This document shows positions 8,631 to 18,500 of a DNA stretch of 64,000 nucleotides, in pieces (the first letter of the stretch is position 1; each line of letters opens with the position of its first letter). The notes under the pieces are model-generated. The model was not told the DNA's origin. It saw nothing but the letters and a program-made list of their open reading frames with translations, and did not search any database. The translations under genes were made by a program, and so were the position numbers. The DNA comes from JANJTB01 sp032027125 (GTDB taxonomy: Bacteria > Bacteroidota > Ignavibacteria > Kapaibacteriales > UBA2268): assembly GCA_032027125.1 (NCBI GenBank), contig JAVSMQ010000001.1:1016679-1080678 (forward strand), in the 5' to 3' direction.

Positions 8631-9584
8631 TCAGATTTTCTCTGCTACCCTCAGTTTTGCACTACGGGCTCTCGGATTCCTGATGATTTCTCCTTCACCG
8701 GCTGTAATCGGTTTGTTTGTAAGATTTTTTATAATTGGTTTGCCTTCAACCGGTTTTGCATATTCTCTTATTACATTTTTCACAATTCTGTCTTCGAGAG
8801 AATGGTAGGACATCACAACTATTCTGCCGCCGGGAGCAAGCATTTTTATATAACAGTGCAATGCTTTTTCCAAAACTTCCAGTTCGCGGTTTACAGCAAT
8901 CCTGAATGCCTGAAATACTCGTGAAAGAGTTTTATATCGTTGGGCTGGCGAAACAAGTTCTTCGATAAGATTTTTAAGGTCGAAAGTAGTTTCAAGAGGT
9001 ATTGCACGACGTCGTTCATCTATCCGCCGTGCAATAAGCCCTGCTTTAGGTTCTTCACCATACTGATAAAGAATCCTCTTGATTTCTGCGGGCTCAGCCT
9101 TGTTGATGATGTCATAAGCGGGCACTCCGTCAGTCCCGAACCTCATATCGAGGCGGGAATCGAAGCGATAGCTCAGACCTGCCGTATCGGAGTCAAGTTG
9201 TCTTGAGGAAACGCCCAAATCAAGCAATACTCCATTTATCAGCCCATCATACACGGGTTTACCGCAGAATGTACTAAAGCACTCATTATAGAAAGTTATC
9301 TCGGGTGCGGACTTTTCAATCATAATTGAATGAAACTTCCTCTTACAAAACGCTATTGCGTCCGGATCTTTATCAAATGCAAGCAAATTCCCCCCGGAAC
9401 CAAGTCTTGATAATATCCTGTCTGCATGCCCGCCGCCACCAAGAGTGCCGTCTATATAAATGCCAGTTTTTGAAAGAACAAGAAAATCTATACATTCATC
9501 AAGCATAACCGGCAAATGATAATCATATTCTATCGGCTCGTAATCACGCTTGTCAAGCCTTACCGGTTTGCGTTTTTTGCTCAT
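8631..9584 (-). CDS. rsmH: 16S rRNA m4C1402 methyltransferase RsmH
   Basis: 317 residues. It N4-methylates C1402 of 16S rRNA with SAM. N-terminal HLPVMLDE, SAM-binding GTLGGGGHA at 46-54, LLDLGVSSRQLD and RAFRIAVN-type motifs (FQAFRIAVNREL) are all present, with the family's closing NPRARSAKLR. Its ATG follows the mraZ stop codon without a gap, so the two are translationally coupled. The rest of the division/cell-wall cluster does not follow; the next gene downstream is the convergent MNT. Confidence 0.97.
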   Translation of the reverse strand: MSKKRKPVRLDKRDYEPIEYDYHLPVMLDECIDFLVLSKTGIYIDGTLGGGGHADRILSRLGSGGNLLAFDKDPDAIAFCKRKFHSIMIEKSAPEITFYNECFSTFCGKPVYDGLINGVLLDLGVSSRQLDSDTAGLSYRFDSRLDMRFGTDGVPAYDIINKAEPAEIKRILYQYGEEPKAGLIARRIDERRRAIPLETTFDLKNLIEELVSPAQRYKTLSRVFQAFRIAVNRELEVLEKALHCYIKMLAPGGRIVVMSYHSLEDRIVKNVIREYAKPVEGKPIIKNLTNKPITAGEGEIIRNPRARSAKLRVAEKI

Positions 9585-10028
9585 TTACTTTACCATTACT
9601 GTAGCCGCAACAACTTCGTAGGATTCATCGAATTTTGCCAGATATGCTTCAAATTTCTCCGGATTCCAAAATTCGATATGGTCAACCATTCCGACAATCA
9701 CAACTTTATTCTCGATTCCGGCAAAATCAATCAGTTTCTTAGGAATTGAAATCCGCTGCTGTCCGTCGAGGCTGACATCTTCAGCCCATTGAAGAATTAC
9801 AGTCAGAAAATATCTGTTTTTTGAATCATACTGATTCAAACCCACAAATTTTTCTTCGTATTTTTTCCATTCATCAATAGGATATGCTACTACACATTCT
9901 TCGAGCCCGCGAGTTACCGTAAATGTATCTTTAGCTTCGGGAGAAATACTCTTACGCATCTTGACAGGTATATTCACCCTGCCCTTGTTGTCTATTGAGT
10001 ACGTTTCCTGACCTTTGAAGAATGCCAT
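9585..10028 (-). CDS. mraZ: Transcriptional regulator MraZ
   Basis: 147 residues from the chosen start MAFFKGQETYSIDNKGR. The open frame extends 22 codons further upstream, but those residues are not family-like and run through the operator. Two MraZ/AbrB-like half-domains are seen, with DNKGRVNIP and DGQQRISIP motifs. MraZ forms a ring that binds TGGG repeats in its own promoter, and such repeats are present at 10074-10097. Coupled to rsmH. Confidence 0.95.
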   Translation of the reverse strand: MAFFKGQETYSIDNKGRVNIPVKMRKSISPEAKDTFTVTRGLEECVVAYPIDEWKKYEEKFVGLNQYDSKNRYFLTVILQWAEDVSLDGQQRISIPKKLIDFAGIENKVVIVGMVDHIEFWNPEKFEAYLAKFDESYEVVAATVMVK

Positions 10029-10073
10029 TACAACTCCGGTTAAACAAATTTCAGGTAAATTGGGACAACTTTT

Positions 10074-10129
10074 CCCATTTTTACCCACAATCACACACCT
10101 AAAATAACACTTTTACCACAATTAGCAAA
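10074..10129 (-). promoter_or_regulatory. mraZ promoter with MraZ boxes
   Basis: On the - strand two TGGG boxes (10084-10087 and 10074-10077) sit exactly 10 bp apart, with a degenerate TGTG at 10094-10097 continuing the phase. This is the known MraZ operator pattern. Just upstream a -7-like TATTTTAG (10099-10106) and a TTTG (10126-10129) are 19 bases apart. The boxes overlap the expected transcription start, which fits autorepression. Confidence 0.65.
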
Positions 10130-10409
10130 TTATTTTTTCAAAATGTGGAAAAATTTATAAAAAATTATACTCAAATCTCACTTTAATGAAAAATGAACTA
10201 TTTCAATATATATATAACTTTCCCACAATCTACCATTTTGATGATTTGTGAACTAAAATTTCTTATCCATACTATTAAGAAAATTATTAACTTTTAGGAG
10301 AGCTTAATAATCATAAATAATCCGAATCCTTAGCATAAATTTTATATATAATGTGTGAAATGTGTAACAAATAGATTTGGTTATGTAACAAACCCTGTTG
10401 TTATTAAGT

Positions 10410-10417
10410 TATTTTTG
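10410..10417 (+). promoter_or_regulatory. Putative -7 element (TATTTTTG)
   Basis: TATTTTTG lies 92 bases ahead of the ice-binding-like gene. No good -33 element is seen at 19-20 bases, so this is tentative. The rest of 10130-10470 is AT-rich without further signals. Confidence 0.35.
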
Positions 10418-10508
10418 TAATGTAAATAAGTCCGCTTCGGATAATTGATAGAATAACTATACTTTCAAAATGACAGTAGTATTAATATTAAATTTTAAGG
10501 GTGATTAT

Positions 10509-13118
10509 ATGATGAAAAATAAAGTACTTAAAACAGGTAGTTTCACTAAATACCTGCGATTATTCAGTGTGATGTTTTTTGCAGCACTGACAAGCAGTTC
10601 AATAGCAAACTCGATTCCGGCATTAAATCTTAGGTCAACATCAAGTTTTGTTATATTGGCAGGCTCAACAGTCACAGGACTTCCCCCTGTTTCTATCAAG
10701 GGCAATGTAGGCTTGAGTCCGGCTGCCGGCAGTTTAATTGTTGGATTTGACGGTTCAAATGTTGATGGTATATTGTATGTAGTTGATGCTACCGGTCCCG
10801 CAGGCTCGGTAGAAAATGCTACATTACTGCAAACCGCCAAAAGCGATTTAACCATTGCTTATAATGATGCCGCAGGTCGTACTCCCGTTCCGACAGGAAG
10901 TTTCCTTAATCCCGGCGGTGGCAATATCGGCGGATTAAATCTTGTTCCAGGGCTGTATAAATTCACCTCATCAGCAGCGATAACCGGCTCGGACGTTACT
11001 CTTACAGGCAGTGCAACAGATGTTTGGATATTTCAGATTGGTTCATCTCTAAATCTTGGAAGCGGCATCAAAGTAATTCTTTCCGGCGGCGCAAAAGCAG
11101 CGAACATTTTCTGGCAGGTAGGAACATCAGCTACTCTCGGAACATTTTCTACTTTCAAAGGTACAATTCTGGCAGACCAATCAATTTCGCTTGGTACAGG
11201 AGCATCAATAGACGGCAGGGCATTGGCTTTTGGAGCCGCAGTTACTATGTCTTCGGGTGTTACAACAAACAGGTCGGATTTGACTTTCCCGATATTCTCA
11301 GTTAATCCTACGAGTTTGGATTTTGGAAATGTCACCAACGGACAAATCAAATCAGATTCAGTAACTGTAACTAATACAGGCGGAGCCGACCTGATAATTA
11401 CCAGTGTAACAAGTTCGAATGCAGTATTCAGTGTAACTCCAGGAAATGGCAATATTACTCCAGGAAATTCTAAAAAGTTCTATGTTACTTTCGCTCCGAA
11501 TTCAAATAACTTAAGAAACGGATATATAATTTTTAATCATAATGATGCCGGCGGGAAAGATTCTGTCAGTGTTAAAGGCACCGGAACTTCTCCTGTGTTC
11601 TCAGCAAATCCCAAAAATATCAACTTTGGAATAGTAAGTACAGGGTCATCAAAAATGGATACTGTAACAGTAACCAATACCGGAACCTCAAATCTTATAA
11701 TCAGCAATGTGACTTCATCAAATGTCTTATTTACTGTAAATTCAACTAACGGCACTATTACACCCGGTCAGAACAAAAAATTCATTGTCACTTTTGCACC
11801 GACATCTGAAGGGCTGAAAACCGGTTATATTTATTTTACCCATAATGCATCAAATCAGAAAGACTCAATAAGTGTCAGCGGTTTAGGCGGAACAAGCGGC
11901 AACCAGCCTGAGTTCAGCACAAATACAAATTTTATTGATTTCGGTGCTTTGTTGATTGGTACTCAGAAACAGATTAGTGTAATTGTAACAAATACAGGAA
12001 ATGCAGATTTAATTATTTCCGATGTCGTATCAAATTATTCCCAATATACTGTATCACCTTCAAGCGGAACTATTTCTCCCGGTTTAACAAAGGAATTCGT
12101 TATCACTTTTTCTCCTATCGCAGTCGGCGAAGTAAATGCACAAATTCAATTTACTCATAATGCGGGAATTGATATCATTAACGTTACCGGTAAGGGTGTA
12201 GTCGTTATTCTGATAAGTGACGCAAAGCAGCTTCCTTACGGCACTGAATTTGTAACCGAAGGTATTGTTACACGTGCTTTAGGAAGTTATACACGCATTC
12301 AGGATGAAACCGGCGCATTGACAATTGTCCAGACTTCCGGTGATTTCTTTGATGCTGTATCTGGATCAGAAATCAGAATGGGTGATAAGATTCATATTCA
12401 GGGAAAACTATCAGAGATAAATTTCCTTACTGTAATCAATGGAAGCGATTTAATAGAATTTGAGAGAATATCCCGTTCAAATACTCTTCCGACTCCTATG
12501 AAAATTACTCTTAAGGATATTGCTGATAATGGTGAGAATTACGAAAGCAGGCTTATTACAGTTGAGAATCTAACTATTCTAAACCAGGGCGGCAATACAT
12601 TCCGTGCCTCAACACTTTATCAGACTACTGATGCATCCAATATGAGCAAATCTGTAGATATCAGCATCGGCAGCAGCCAGGATTCATATATGGCAGGTAT
12701 GCCGTATTTTGAAACAGGAACATTTGTAGGTGTACTCGGTCAGTCAAGTATGATGACTCCTGAAAGCGGTTATCAGTTGACACCTGTTCTTCAGACAGAT
12801 TTGTTCTTCGTACCGACAAGTGTAGTGGACAACGAATATTCAAATGGATTTACGCTTTCGGAGAATTATCCTAATCCGTTCACATCTTCAACAACTATTC
12901 AGTATAGTCTTGTAAATTCGGATTATGTTACCCTGAAAGTCACTGATGTTCTCGGTAATGTAGTTGCAACACTTGTTAATGGTTTTGTAGAAGCCGGCAA
13001 TCATAGCGTATCATTCTCTGCTGGCGATAGCTTGAAAAATCTTGCAGGCGGTGTATATTTCTACACACTGCAATCGGACAAATTTTCCATTGTTGGTAAA
13101 TTCATAATAGTGGAATAA
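10509..13118 (+). CDS. Ice-binding-like (DUF3494) T9SS surface protein
   Basis: 869 residues from ATG 10509, chosen because it begins the signal peptide (MMKNKVLKTG..., cleavage near AIANS) and follows AAGGGTG; the frame also opens at 10470. Domains: DUF3494 ice-binding beta-helix (about 40-260), three choice-of-anchor-D Ig-like repeats each opening like FGNVTNGQIKSDSVTVTNTG (about 265-560), an OB-fold-like region (about 570-770), and a T9SS sorting domain starting ENYPNPFTSSTTIQYSL (about 785-869). It is predicted to be exported by T9SS and attached to the cell surface. DUF3494 also occurs in non-cold organisms as an adhesin-like module, so ice binding is not certain. Confidence 0.88.
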   Translation: MMKNKVLKTGSFTKYLRLFSVMFFAALTSSSIANSIPALNLRSTSSFVILAGSTVTGLPPVSIKGNVGLSPAAGSLIVGFDGSNVDGILYVVDATGPAGSVENATLLQTAKSDLTIAYNDAAGRTPVPTGSFLNPGGGNIGGLNLVPGLYKFTSSAAITGSDVTLTGSATDVWIFQIGSSLNLGSGIKVILSGGAKAANIFWQVGTSATLGTFSTFKGTILADQSISLGTGASIDGRALAFGAAVTMSSGVTTNRSDLTFPIFSVNPTSLDFGNVTNGQIKSDSVTVTNTGGADLIITSVTSSNAVFSVTPGNGNITPGNSKKFYVTFAPNSNNLRNGYIIFNHNDAGGKDSVSVKGTGTSPVFSANPKNINFGIVSTGSSKMDTVTVTNTGTSNLIISNVTSSNVLFTVNSTNGTITPGQNKKFIVTFAPTSEGLKTGYIYFTHNASNQKDSISVSGLGGTSGNQPEFSTNTNFIDFGALLIGTQKQISVIVTNTGNADLIISDVVSNYSQYTVSPSSGTISPGLTKEFVITFSPIAVGEVNAQIQFTHNAGIDIINVTGKGVVVILISDAKQLPYGTEFVTEGIVTRALGSYTRIQDETGALTIVQTSGDFFDAVSGSEIRMGDKIHIQGKLSEINFLTVINGSDLIEFERISRSNTLPTPMKITLKDIADNGENYESRLITVENLTILNQGGNTFRASTLYQTTDASNMSKSVDISIGSSQDSYMAGMPYFETGTFVGVLGQSSMMTPESGYQLTPVLQTDLFFVPTSVVDNEYSNGFTLSENYPNPFTSSTTIQYSLVNSDYVTLKVTDVLGNVVATLVNGFVEAGNHSVSFSAGDSLKNLAGGVYFYTLQSDKFSIVGKFIIVE

Positions 13119-13178
13119 AATTGATTACAAAGCCGGATTAATTTTTTCCCAAAAGGATTAATGCGATACCTTATAAAT

Positions 13179-13214
13179 AACCCTTCCTTTGCAAATGCAG
13201 AGGAAGGGTTTTTT
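13179..13214 (+). terminator. Rho-independent terminator
   Basis: 10-bp stem AACCCTTCCT (13179-13188) with AGGAAGGGTT (13201-13210) and a T6 tail (13209-13214). It ends the ice-binding-like gene. Confidence 0.88.
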
Positions 13215-13289
13215 ATATACAAAAAGGCTGTTACTACTTACACGAAATATACTTTTTTGAATGGTTTTACAAATATATGCGTCGGATTT

Positions 13290-13503
13290 ACATTCGTAAA
13301 TTTCGGATAGTTTAGGGTTTCGTTTTGTTTTGCAAACTCACCCGTTTACGCATGCCTGTATCCGCTTCCTGTTCGTCGCACCAAGATTTTGCCGCCGACT
13401 TCTTTCAGATTCCTTCTCACAAAGGACACCCTTGACTTTGGCTAACGATTCCCACTATCAAGGCTCGTTCTGAACTTTCACCCTAAAGTTATTGCATATC
13501 CCG
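13290..13503 (-). ncRNA. Group II intron ribozyme remnant (domain I)
   Basis: Read on the - strand, this stretch has GC content and wording unlike its surroundings. It matches my memory of bacterial group II intron domain I, including GAACGAGCCTTGATAGTGGG, AATCGTTAGCCAAAG, AAGGGTGTCC and GGAATCTGAAAGAAGTCGG. No reverse transcriptase ORF and no domain V (the GAGC...AYxxx hairpin) is found nearby, so only a 5' fragment survives. Its ends are approximate. It is wedged between two terminators. Confidence 0.55.
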
Positions 13504-13510
13504 GGCAAAA

Positions 13511-13547
13511 AAAAAACCTCCCAATTTAATCAAAAATCGGAAGGTTT
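13511..13547 (-). terminator. Terminator of the di-haem peroxidase gene
   Basis: A 14-bp stem with two G-T wobbles joins 13514-13527 and 13534-13547. On the - strand it runs into T9 or more. Confidence 0.85.
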
Positions 13548-13573
13548 GAATATCAATTTAGCGTATTAGTGAA

Positions 13574-14614
13574 CTAAAAGACTTTCTTGACACCTTTCTC
13601 AAGGTCTTTATCAGTTAATGCTTTTAGGAATGCTTTGATGTTTCCGATTTCATCATCAGTAAGATTTTTACCGAGATTGATATCAGCCATAGTTTTGATT
13701 GCTTCATCAAGCGATTCGACAGCGCCATCATGGTAATAAGGTCCAGTCAAAGTGATATTACGAAGCATGGCAACCTTGAAAAAGAATTTATCGGCTTCGT
13801 TTTTGGTTACATCAAATCTGCCGAAGTCTTTATCATTTTTGTATGGTTTGATAAGTCCCATTTTCTGATACATAGAGCCGCCGAAAAGCGGACCTATATG
13901 GCAGGTGATACAACCGACATCAATAAATGTCTTCAAGCCTGAAAGTTCCTGGTCGTTGAGGGCAGTAGGATTACCCATAATATAATCGTCGTATCTTGAT
14001 TTTGAAACCAAAGTACGCTCGAAAGCTGCAATTGCATGAGCCAAATTATCAAAAGTAATAGCATTTTTCACACCCGGGAATGCTTTTGAAAACATATCCT
14101 TATACTCCGGAACAGCAGAAATAACTTTTTCAACTTCCTTTTCGTTTGGCATAGCCATTTCAACAGGGTTTAAAATAGGACCCTTTGCCTGTTCTTTCAA
14201 ATCCGCAGCACGTCCATCCCAAAACTGTACGAACTGAAATCCTGCATTCAGAACAGTATTTGAGTTTCGTGTGCCTTCTTTTCCAACGATAGCACCAGGG
14301 GAAACACGCTTGTTGTCAACACCTGCGATGCCGTTAGTGATGTCGTGGCATGTGTTGCATGATTGAGTACCGTTTACAGATAATTTTGTTTCAAAATACA
14401 GAGTTTTACCAAGAGAAACAAGTTCGGGAGTGTCGTTTTCACTGCCGGGCATTTTGTCGGGAAGTGAGCCGAAAATCTGTTTTGCACGTGTAAGAAGCTC
14501 AGTCTTTGCTTCGGGAGATAATTGTGAAGTCAGCGGCTTATCATCTTTTTTCTCACCGCCGCATGAGGTCATAAATAGCACGGATAATGCAAAAATTGCC
14601 AATAATTTTTTCAT
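13574..14614 (-). CDS. Di-haem cytochrome c peroxidase (lipoprotein)
   Basis: 346 residues from ATG 14614, the start of a lipoprotein signal (MKKLLAIFALSVLFMTSCGG, lipid-attachment Cys18). The frame is open 65 codons further upstream, without family similarity. Two haem-c sites are seen: SCNTCH near residue 85 and GCITCH near 240, with the MauG/CcpA-type segment GRAADLKEQAKGPILNPVEM between. Such enzymes reduce H2O2 in the periplasm with electrons from small cytochromes. The lipid anchor is unusual for the soluble classic enzyme but common in Bacteroidota. A MauG-type oxidase role cannot be excluded. Confidence 0.9.
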   Translation of the reverse strand: MKKLLAIFALSVLFMTSCGGEKKDDKPLTSQLSPEAKTELLTRAKQIFGSLPDKMPGSENDTPELVSLGKTLYFETKLSVNGTQSCNTCHDITNGIAGVDNKRVSPGAIVGKEGTRNSNTVLNAGFQFVQFWDGRAADLKEQAKGPILNPVEMAMPNEKEVEKVISAVPEYKDMFSKAFPGVKNAITFDNLAHAIAAFERTLVSKSRYDDYIMGNPTALNDQELSGLKTFIDVGCITCHIGPLFGGSMYQKMGLIKPYKNDKDFGRFDVTKNEADKFFFKVAMLRNITLTGPYYHDGAVESLDEAIKTMADINLGKNLTDDEIGNIKAFLKALTDKDLEKGVKKVF

Positions 14615-14965
14615 ATAAAGCCTTTTTGAAAAATTGAATAAATATTCTTTAAAAAATGCGAAATCTATTGTTGCATAAACAACATCACTTTCATTTACCA
14701 AAGAACAATCAAAACATAAAACAAAAGTAAGAAAATATTTTACAAATAAGTAAATAATAAAGTTATTACAAAATGAAATTACAAAACGAATTGATTTTTC
14801 AGTAAACATAGGCTACTGATTATAAGTAAGTCAAAAGATTCTTTATTCTAAATTTTGAAATAGTAAAATATACAAATTCAGTGTTCGTTTAGTCATCAGG
14901 AAATTATTGAACCAATTTAATATCCTATTGACTAATTTAATTGATAATAATATTAGGAAAATAAA

Positions 14966-15151
14966 ATGCAAAATCAATATTCTGCAGTAATAAAACAAAA
15001 AGGTAAATTCTGGATTGGCTGGGTTAAGGAAATACCCGGAGTAAATTGTCAGGAACATACAAGAGAAGAATTAATTAATACACTCAAAATAACTTTAGCA
15101 GAAGCAATTGAGTTTAATTCGAATGAAGCTCTGTTTGCTGTAAACATGTAA
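14966..15151 (+). CDS. HicB-like antitoxin domain, orphan
   Basis: 61 residues with the partial RNase-H-like HicB fold: AVIKQKGKFWIGWVKEIPGV, then EHTREELINTLKITLAEAIE. Such proteins normally neutralise a HicA mRNA interferase encoded next door. No HicA-like ORF is present on either side, and no DNA-binding domain follows, so this is an orphan or solitary antitoxin. Confidence 0.7.
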   Translation: MQNQYSAVIKQKGKFWIGWVKEIPGVNCQEHTREELINTLKITLAEAIEFNSNEALFAVNM

Positions 15152-15575
15152 GATATATACTCAAAATCGAATTTTCTAATTACACTTTACTATCCATACA
15201 TGTAGTTCTTTAGTTCCGAAATCCAAAACTAAATATTTCAAAAAGGGATTTCAACTACACACATTTATTTAATTTCGCTGTTTTTTCATAGAATTAAAGC
15301 TCTGCCTCAATAATTATATTCCTGAAATTCTTAATTTCCTTTTGTTTACTTCTTGTGTATTTAATCGTTATCAAGTCATTACAGTAAGTTTTTAAAAAGT
15401 AATGTTATAAAATTGTAAATATTTATAAAAATATGATTCTGATAAAGAATATTTTTAGATAATGTGAAATGATTTTTGTATTTTTACAAGGCGGCATAAA
15501 GTGTCAAACCAAAATCCTCAGAGGGGGAGTTGAAATTTGATACTTAATATACAGATTTTTTATGATAAACACTGA
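15152..15575. other. Gene-free AT-rich spacer
   Basis: The only structure seen is an imperfect nested inverted repeat at 15201-15259 (TGTAGTT...AACTACA outside, GAAATCC...GGGATTTC inside). No HicA gene and no clear promoter element were found ahead of the large operon that follows. Confidence 0.5.
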
Positions 15576-18500
15576 ATGTATATGAGAGAATTCAGAATAT
15601 TTTTATTTGCATTTGTACTTTCGTTATCATCAGGTTATTCACAGATAGTTGAATTGCCGGTTGATTACGGGTCTAAAGGCATATCGGCAAGTGAAGACTT
15701 GTTTGATAAAGAGCTTCTCCAATCAGCAGAAGAAAAATTGATGAACGAAATAAGAAAGTTTCCATCAAATGTTTCTTATGACAAATCTGTCTTATTACAG
15801 GCAAAAATTGATTTGTATTCAGGTAATTTCAATATTGCTGACGGTAAACTTGCAGAATTTATAAAAGCCCGTTCAAATTCGCCCTACGTCCCGTTTGCCG
15901 CACTTCAGAGAGGTTATATGACCTACGAACTCGGCAATTACAAACAATCCGAAGTATTGTTTGAAGAAGCGGAGTTACTCGCTGCAGACGACTTTGAAAT
16001 TCGCAAAGAAGAATCCTATAAAGACATAATTCACCGAGCTCAGTTTTGGAGAGCCATGTCTCTTTCTCATCAGGGAAGATATCAGGATGCAATGCCTTTA
16101 TATCTTAAAACTGTCAAAGATTTCCCTAATAGTGAGTACAGCGATGATTCATATTATTATGCCGGACGAATACATGAGATAAACCACAATCACGACTCGG
16201 CATTATATTATTTCCGTCAGGTTACAAAGAATTATCCAAAAGGGAATGTTTATCTTGTGTCGCTAATTCGTGAAGCAAATAATAACCTTATGCTGCGTCA
16301 GCCCTCATCAGCGTTGATTGCATTAGAGCGGGCTGAGACTGTTGCCGGACATATTGCTGCTCTGGATTCGACAGCCATTACTTACGAACCCCAGATGTTT
16401 GCCGCAGATTCACGCGAGAAAATTCGCTATATGAAGGGCGAATCCTACAACATAGGTGGCAATTACAAAGAAGCGGCGAAAGTTTTCGATAGTTTTATAA
16501 ATGATTTCCCGAATTCCAAGTGGATAAGTTATGCCCGTTTAGGTTACGGCTGGGCACTGCTGAATCTTGCAAAGTACGACATTGCACTTTTTCAGTACGG
16601 TATTATTATAGACAATACCGCTGAATCAAATCTTCATGCACGCTCGATAGCACAGCTTTACAGGGTTGTAGCTCTTAAAAGAAGCGGTGACATCGAAACA
16701 GCACGACGCGAGCTGACCGGACTTGCATTGCAGCCGGCATATCCGTATCAGGGTCTGGTACTTATGGAACTTGGTCAATTGCATTACGAAGCCGGAGATT
16801 ATGACCAGGCTGTCAAGACACTAGAACGGGCAGAAAGAGAAACTCAGGACGGACAAACTACTGTAAGGGTACACCTTTTATTAGGTGCTGCATATCTCGA
16901 ATTAAAATTATGGGATAAGGCTGTTCAGCAATATAAAAAAGCTGAATTACTTGCTGAATCGAGTAATGAAATTATCATGCCCAACAAAAAATGGTATATC
17001 TCTGAAGCAAAGCTTAAGGAAGGGATGGCACTTGTTCAGAGCTACCGCGCAGGTGAAGCAATCGGTTCATTACAGAATTTTATAGCATCGAATAAAAAAG
17101 ACACGAGAACTGAAGAAGCACTTTTCTGGCTTGCAGAGGCTTATTACAGAGTTGAGCTGCTAAAAAATGCAACAGAAACTTATAACAAACTTTTAGCTGA
17201 CTATCCCCGAACATTAAGACGTGAAGAAGCTTTGTACGGTTTAGGATGGTCATATTTCAGAGTAAAGGATTTTGGCAATTCTTCAAAGATTTTTGATAAA
17301 ATGATTGCTGATTTTCCAAAATCAAAATATGCTGTTGAGGTATTGACACGTCAGGCAGATGGTTACTATATGGAGAAAAAGTTCCAAAGTGCTGCCAATG
17401 CCTACAAACGTGCTGCAGAAATGGCACCGGGGACAGAGGAAGGTCAGTATGCTGCTTATCAGCTTGCACATGCCTTGTACAGAAACGGCAGTTACGAACC
17501 GGCTATATCATCACTATTGGATTTTGTCAGAGTTTATAACAAATCGCCTTATGCACCGAATGCACTTTATCTAATCGGCTGGATAAGATTCCAGCAAAGG
17601 AAATATGCCGAATCGGTAGATAATTTTGAATTTCTGATTAATGCCTATCCACAGAGTTCCTTAACTCCGAGAGCTTATTATGCAATAGGCGATGCCTACT
17701 ACAATATCGGTAAATATGAAGAAGCTATTACAAGTTACAAAATTGTGATTGAATCATACCCGGGAAGCGAAATGGCGCCTGAAGCGATAAAAAGTATTCA
17801 ATTCAGTTTGATTGCACTGGGACGCGAATCCGAAGCAATTGATATCGCTAACCAATATGTAGCTTCAAATCCTGAATCCCCATTTGCACCGGTATTTCAG
17901 AAAAAAATCGGCGAAATGTTTTATCAGGGCAGAAAGTATAAGGATGCCATCACTGAGTATGAAAAATTTATCCAGAAAAATCCCAATGATGAGAGCGTAC
18001 CGGAAGTACTATACTGGATGGCAAAAAGCTATGTAAGTTTGAACGAAACCGATGATGCGCAAAAATTATTTAATAAAATTGTAAATGAATATCCCAAAAG
18101 TGATTATGCACCGCTGTCTATGCTTGACAACGGTTTGCTTCAGATTGAAATAGCAAACATCAACAGTGCCGATTCAATCCTTAAATCTCTTCAGGTAAAA
18201 TATCCTAATGACTTAAAAGCAGCTCAAGCCGGATTTGAACGAGGGGTATTGAAATACAAACTTGGAGACACTCTTGCGGCGCTGGATATTTTTTCTGAAG
18301 TAACCAACCGGTTCCCGGGCTCTGACTGGGGTGACCAAAGCAGATACCGCGTGGCAATGCACTACCGTTCTGTAGGAAATAATGATTCGGCAAGAGTACA
18401 TTTTGCATTTATTTCAGCTATAGAAGATAATCCGAGTATCTCATCGGAGTGTCAGTATAGAATCGGCGAACTTTGGATGAGAGACAAAAATTATGAGCAG

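Noticed and set aside
9585..10094. Longer mraZ start at 10094
   Set aside because: The extra 22 residues are unlike MraZ and would be encoded by the operator region.
14843..15058. 71-codon - strand ORF
   Set aside because: Overlaps the HicB gene antisense and has no family-like sequence.
15152..15575. HicA toxin gene next to the HicB
   Set aside because: No frame gives a HicA-like product of suitable length.
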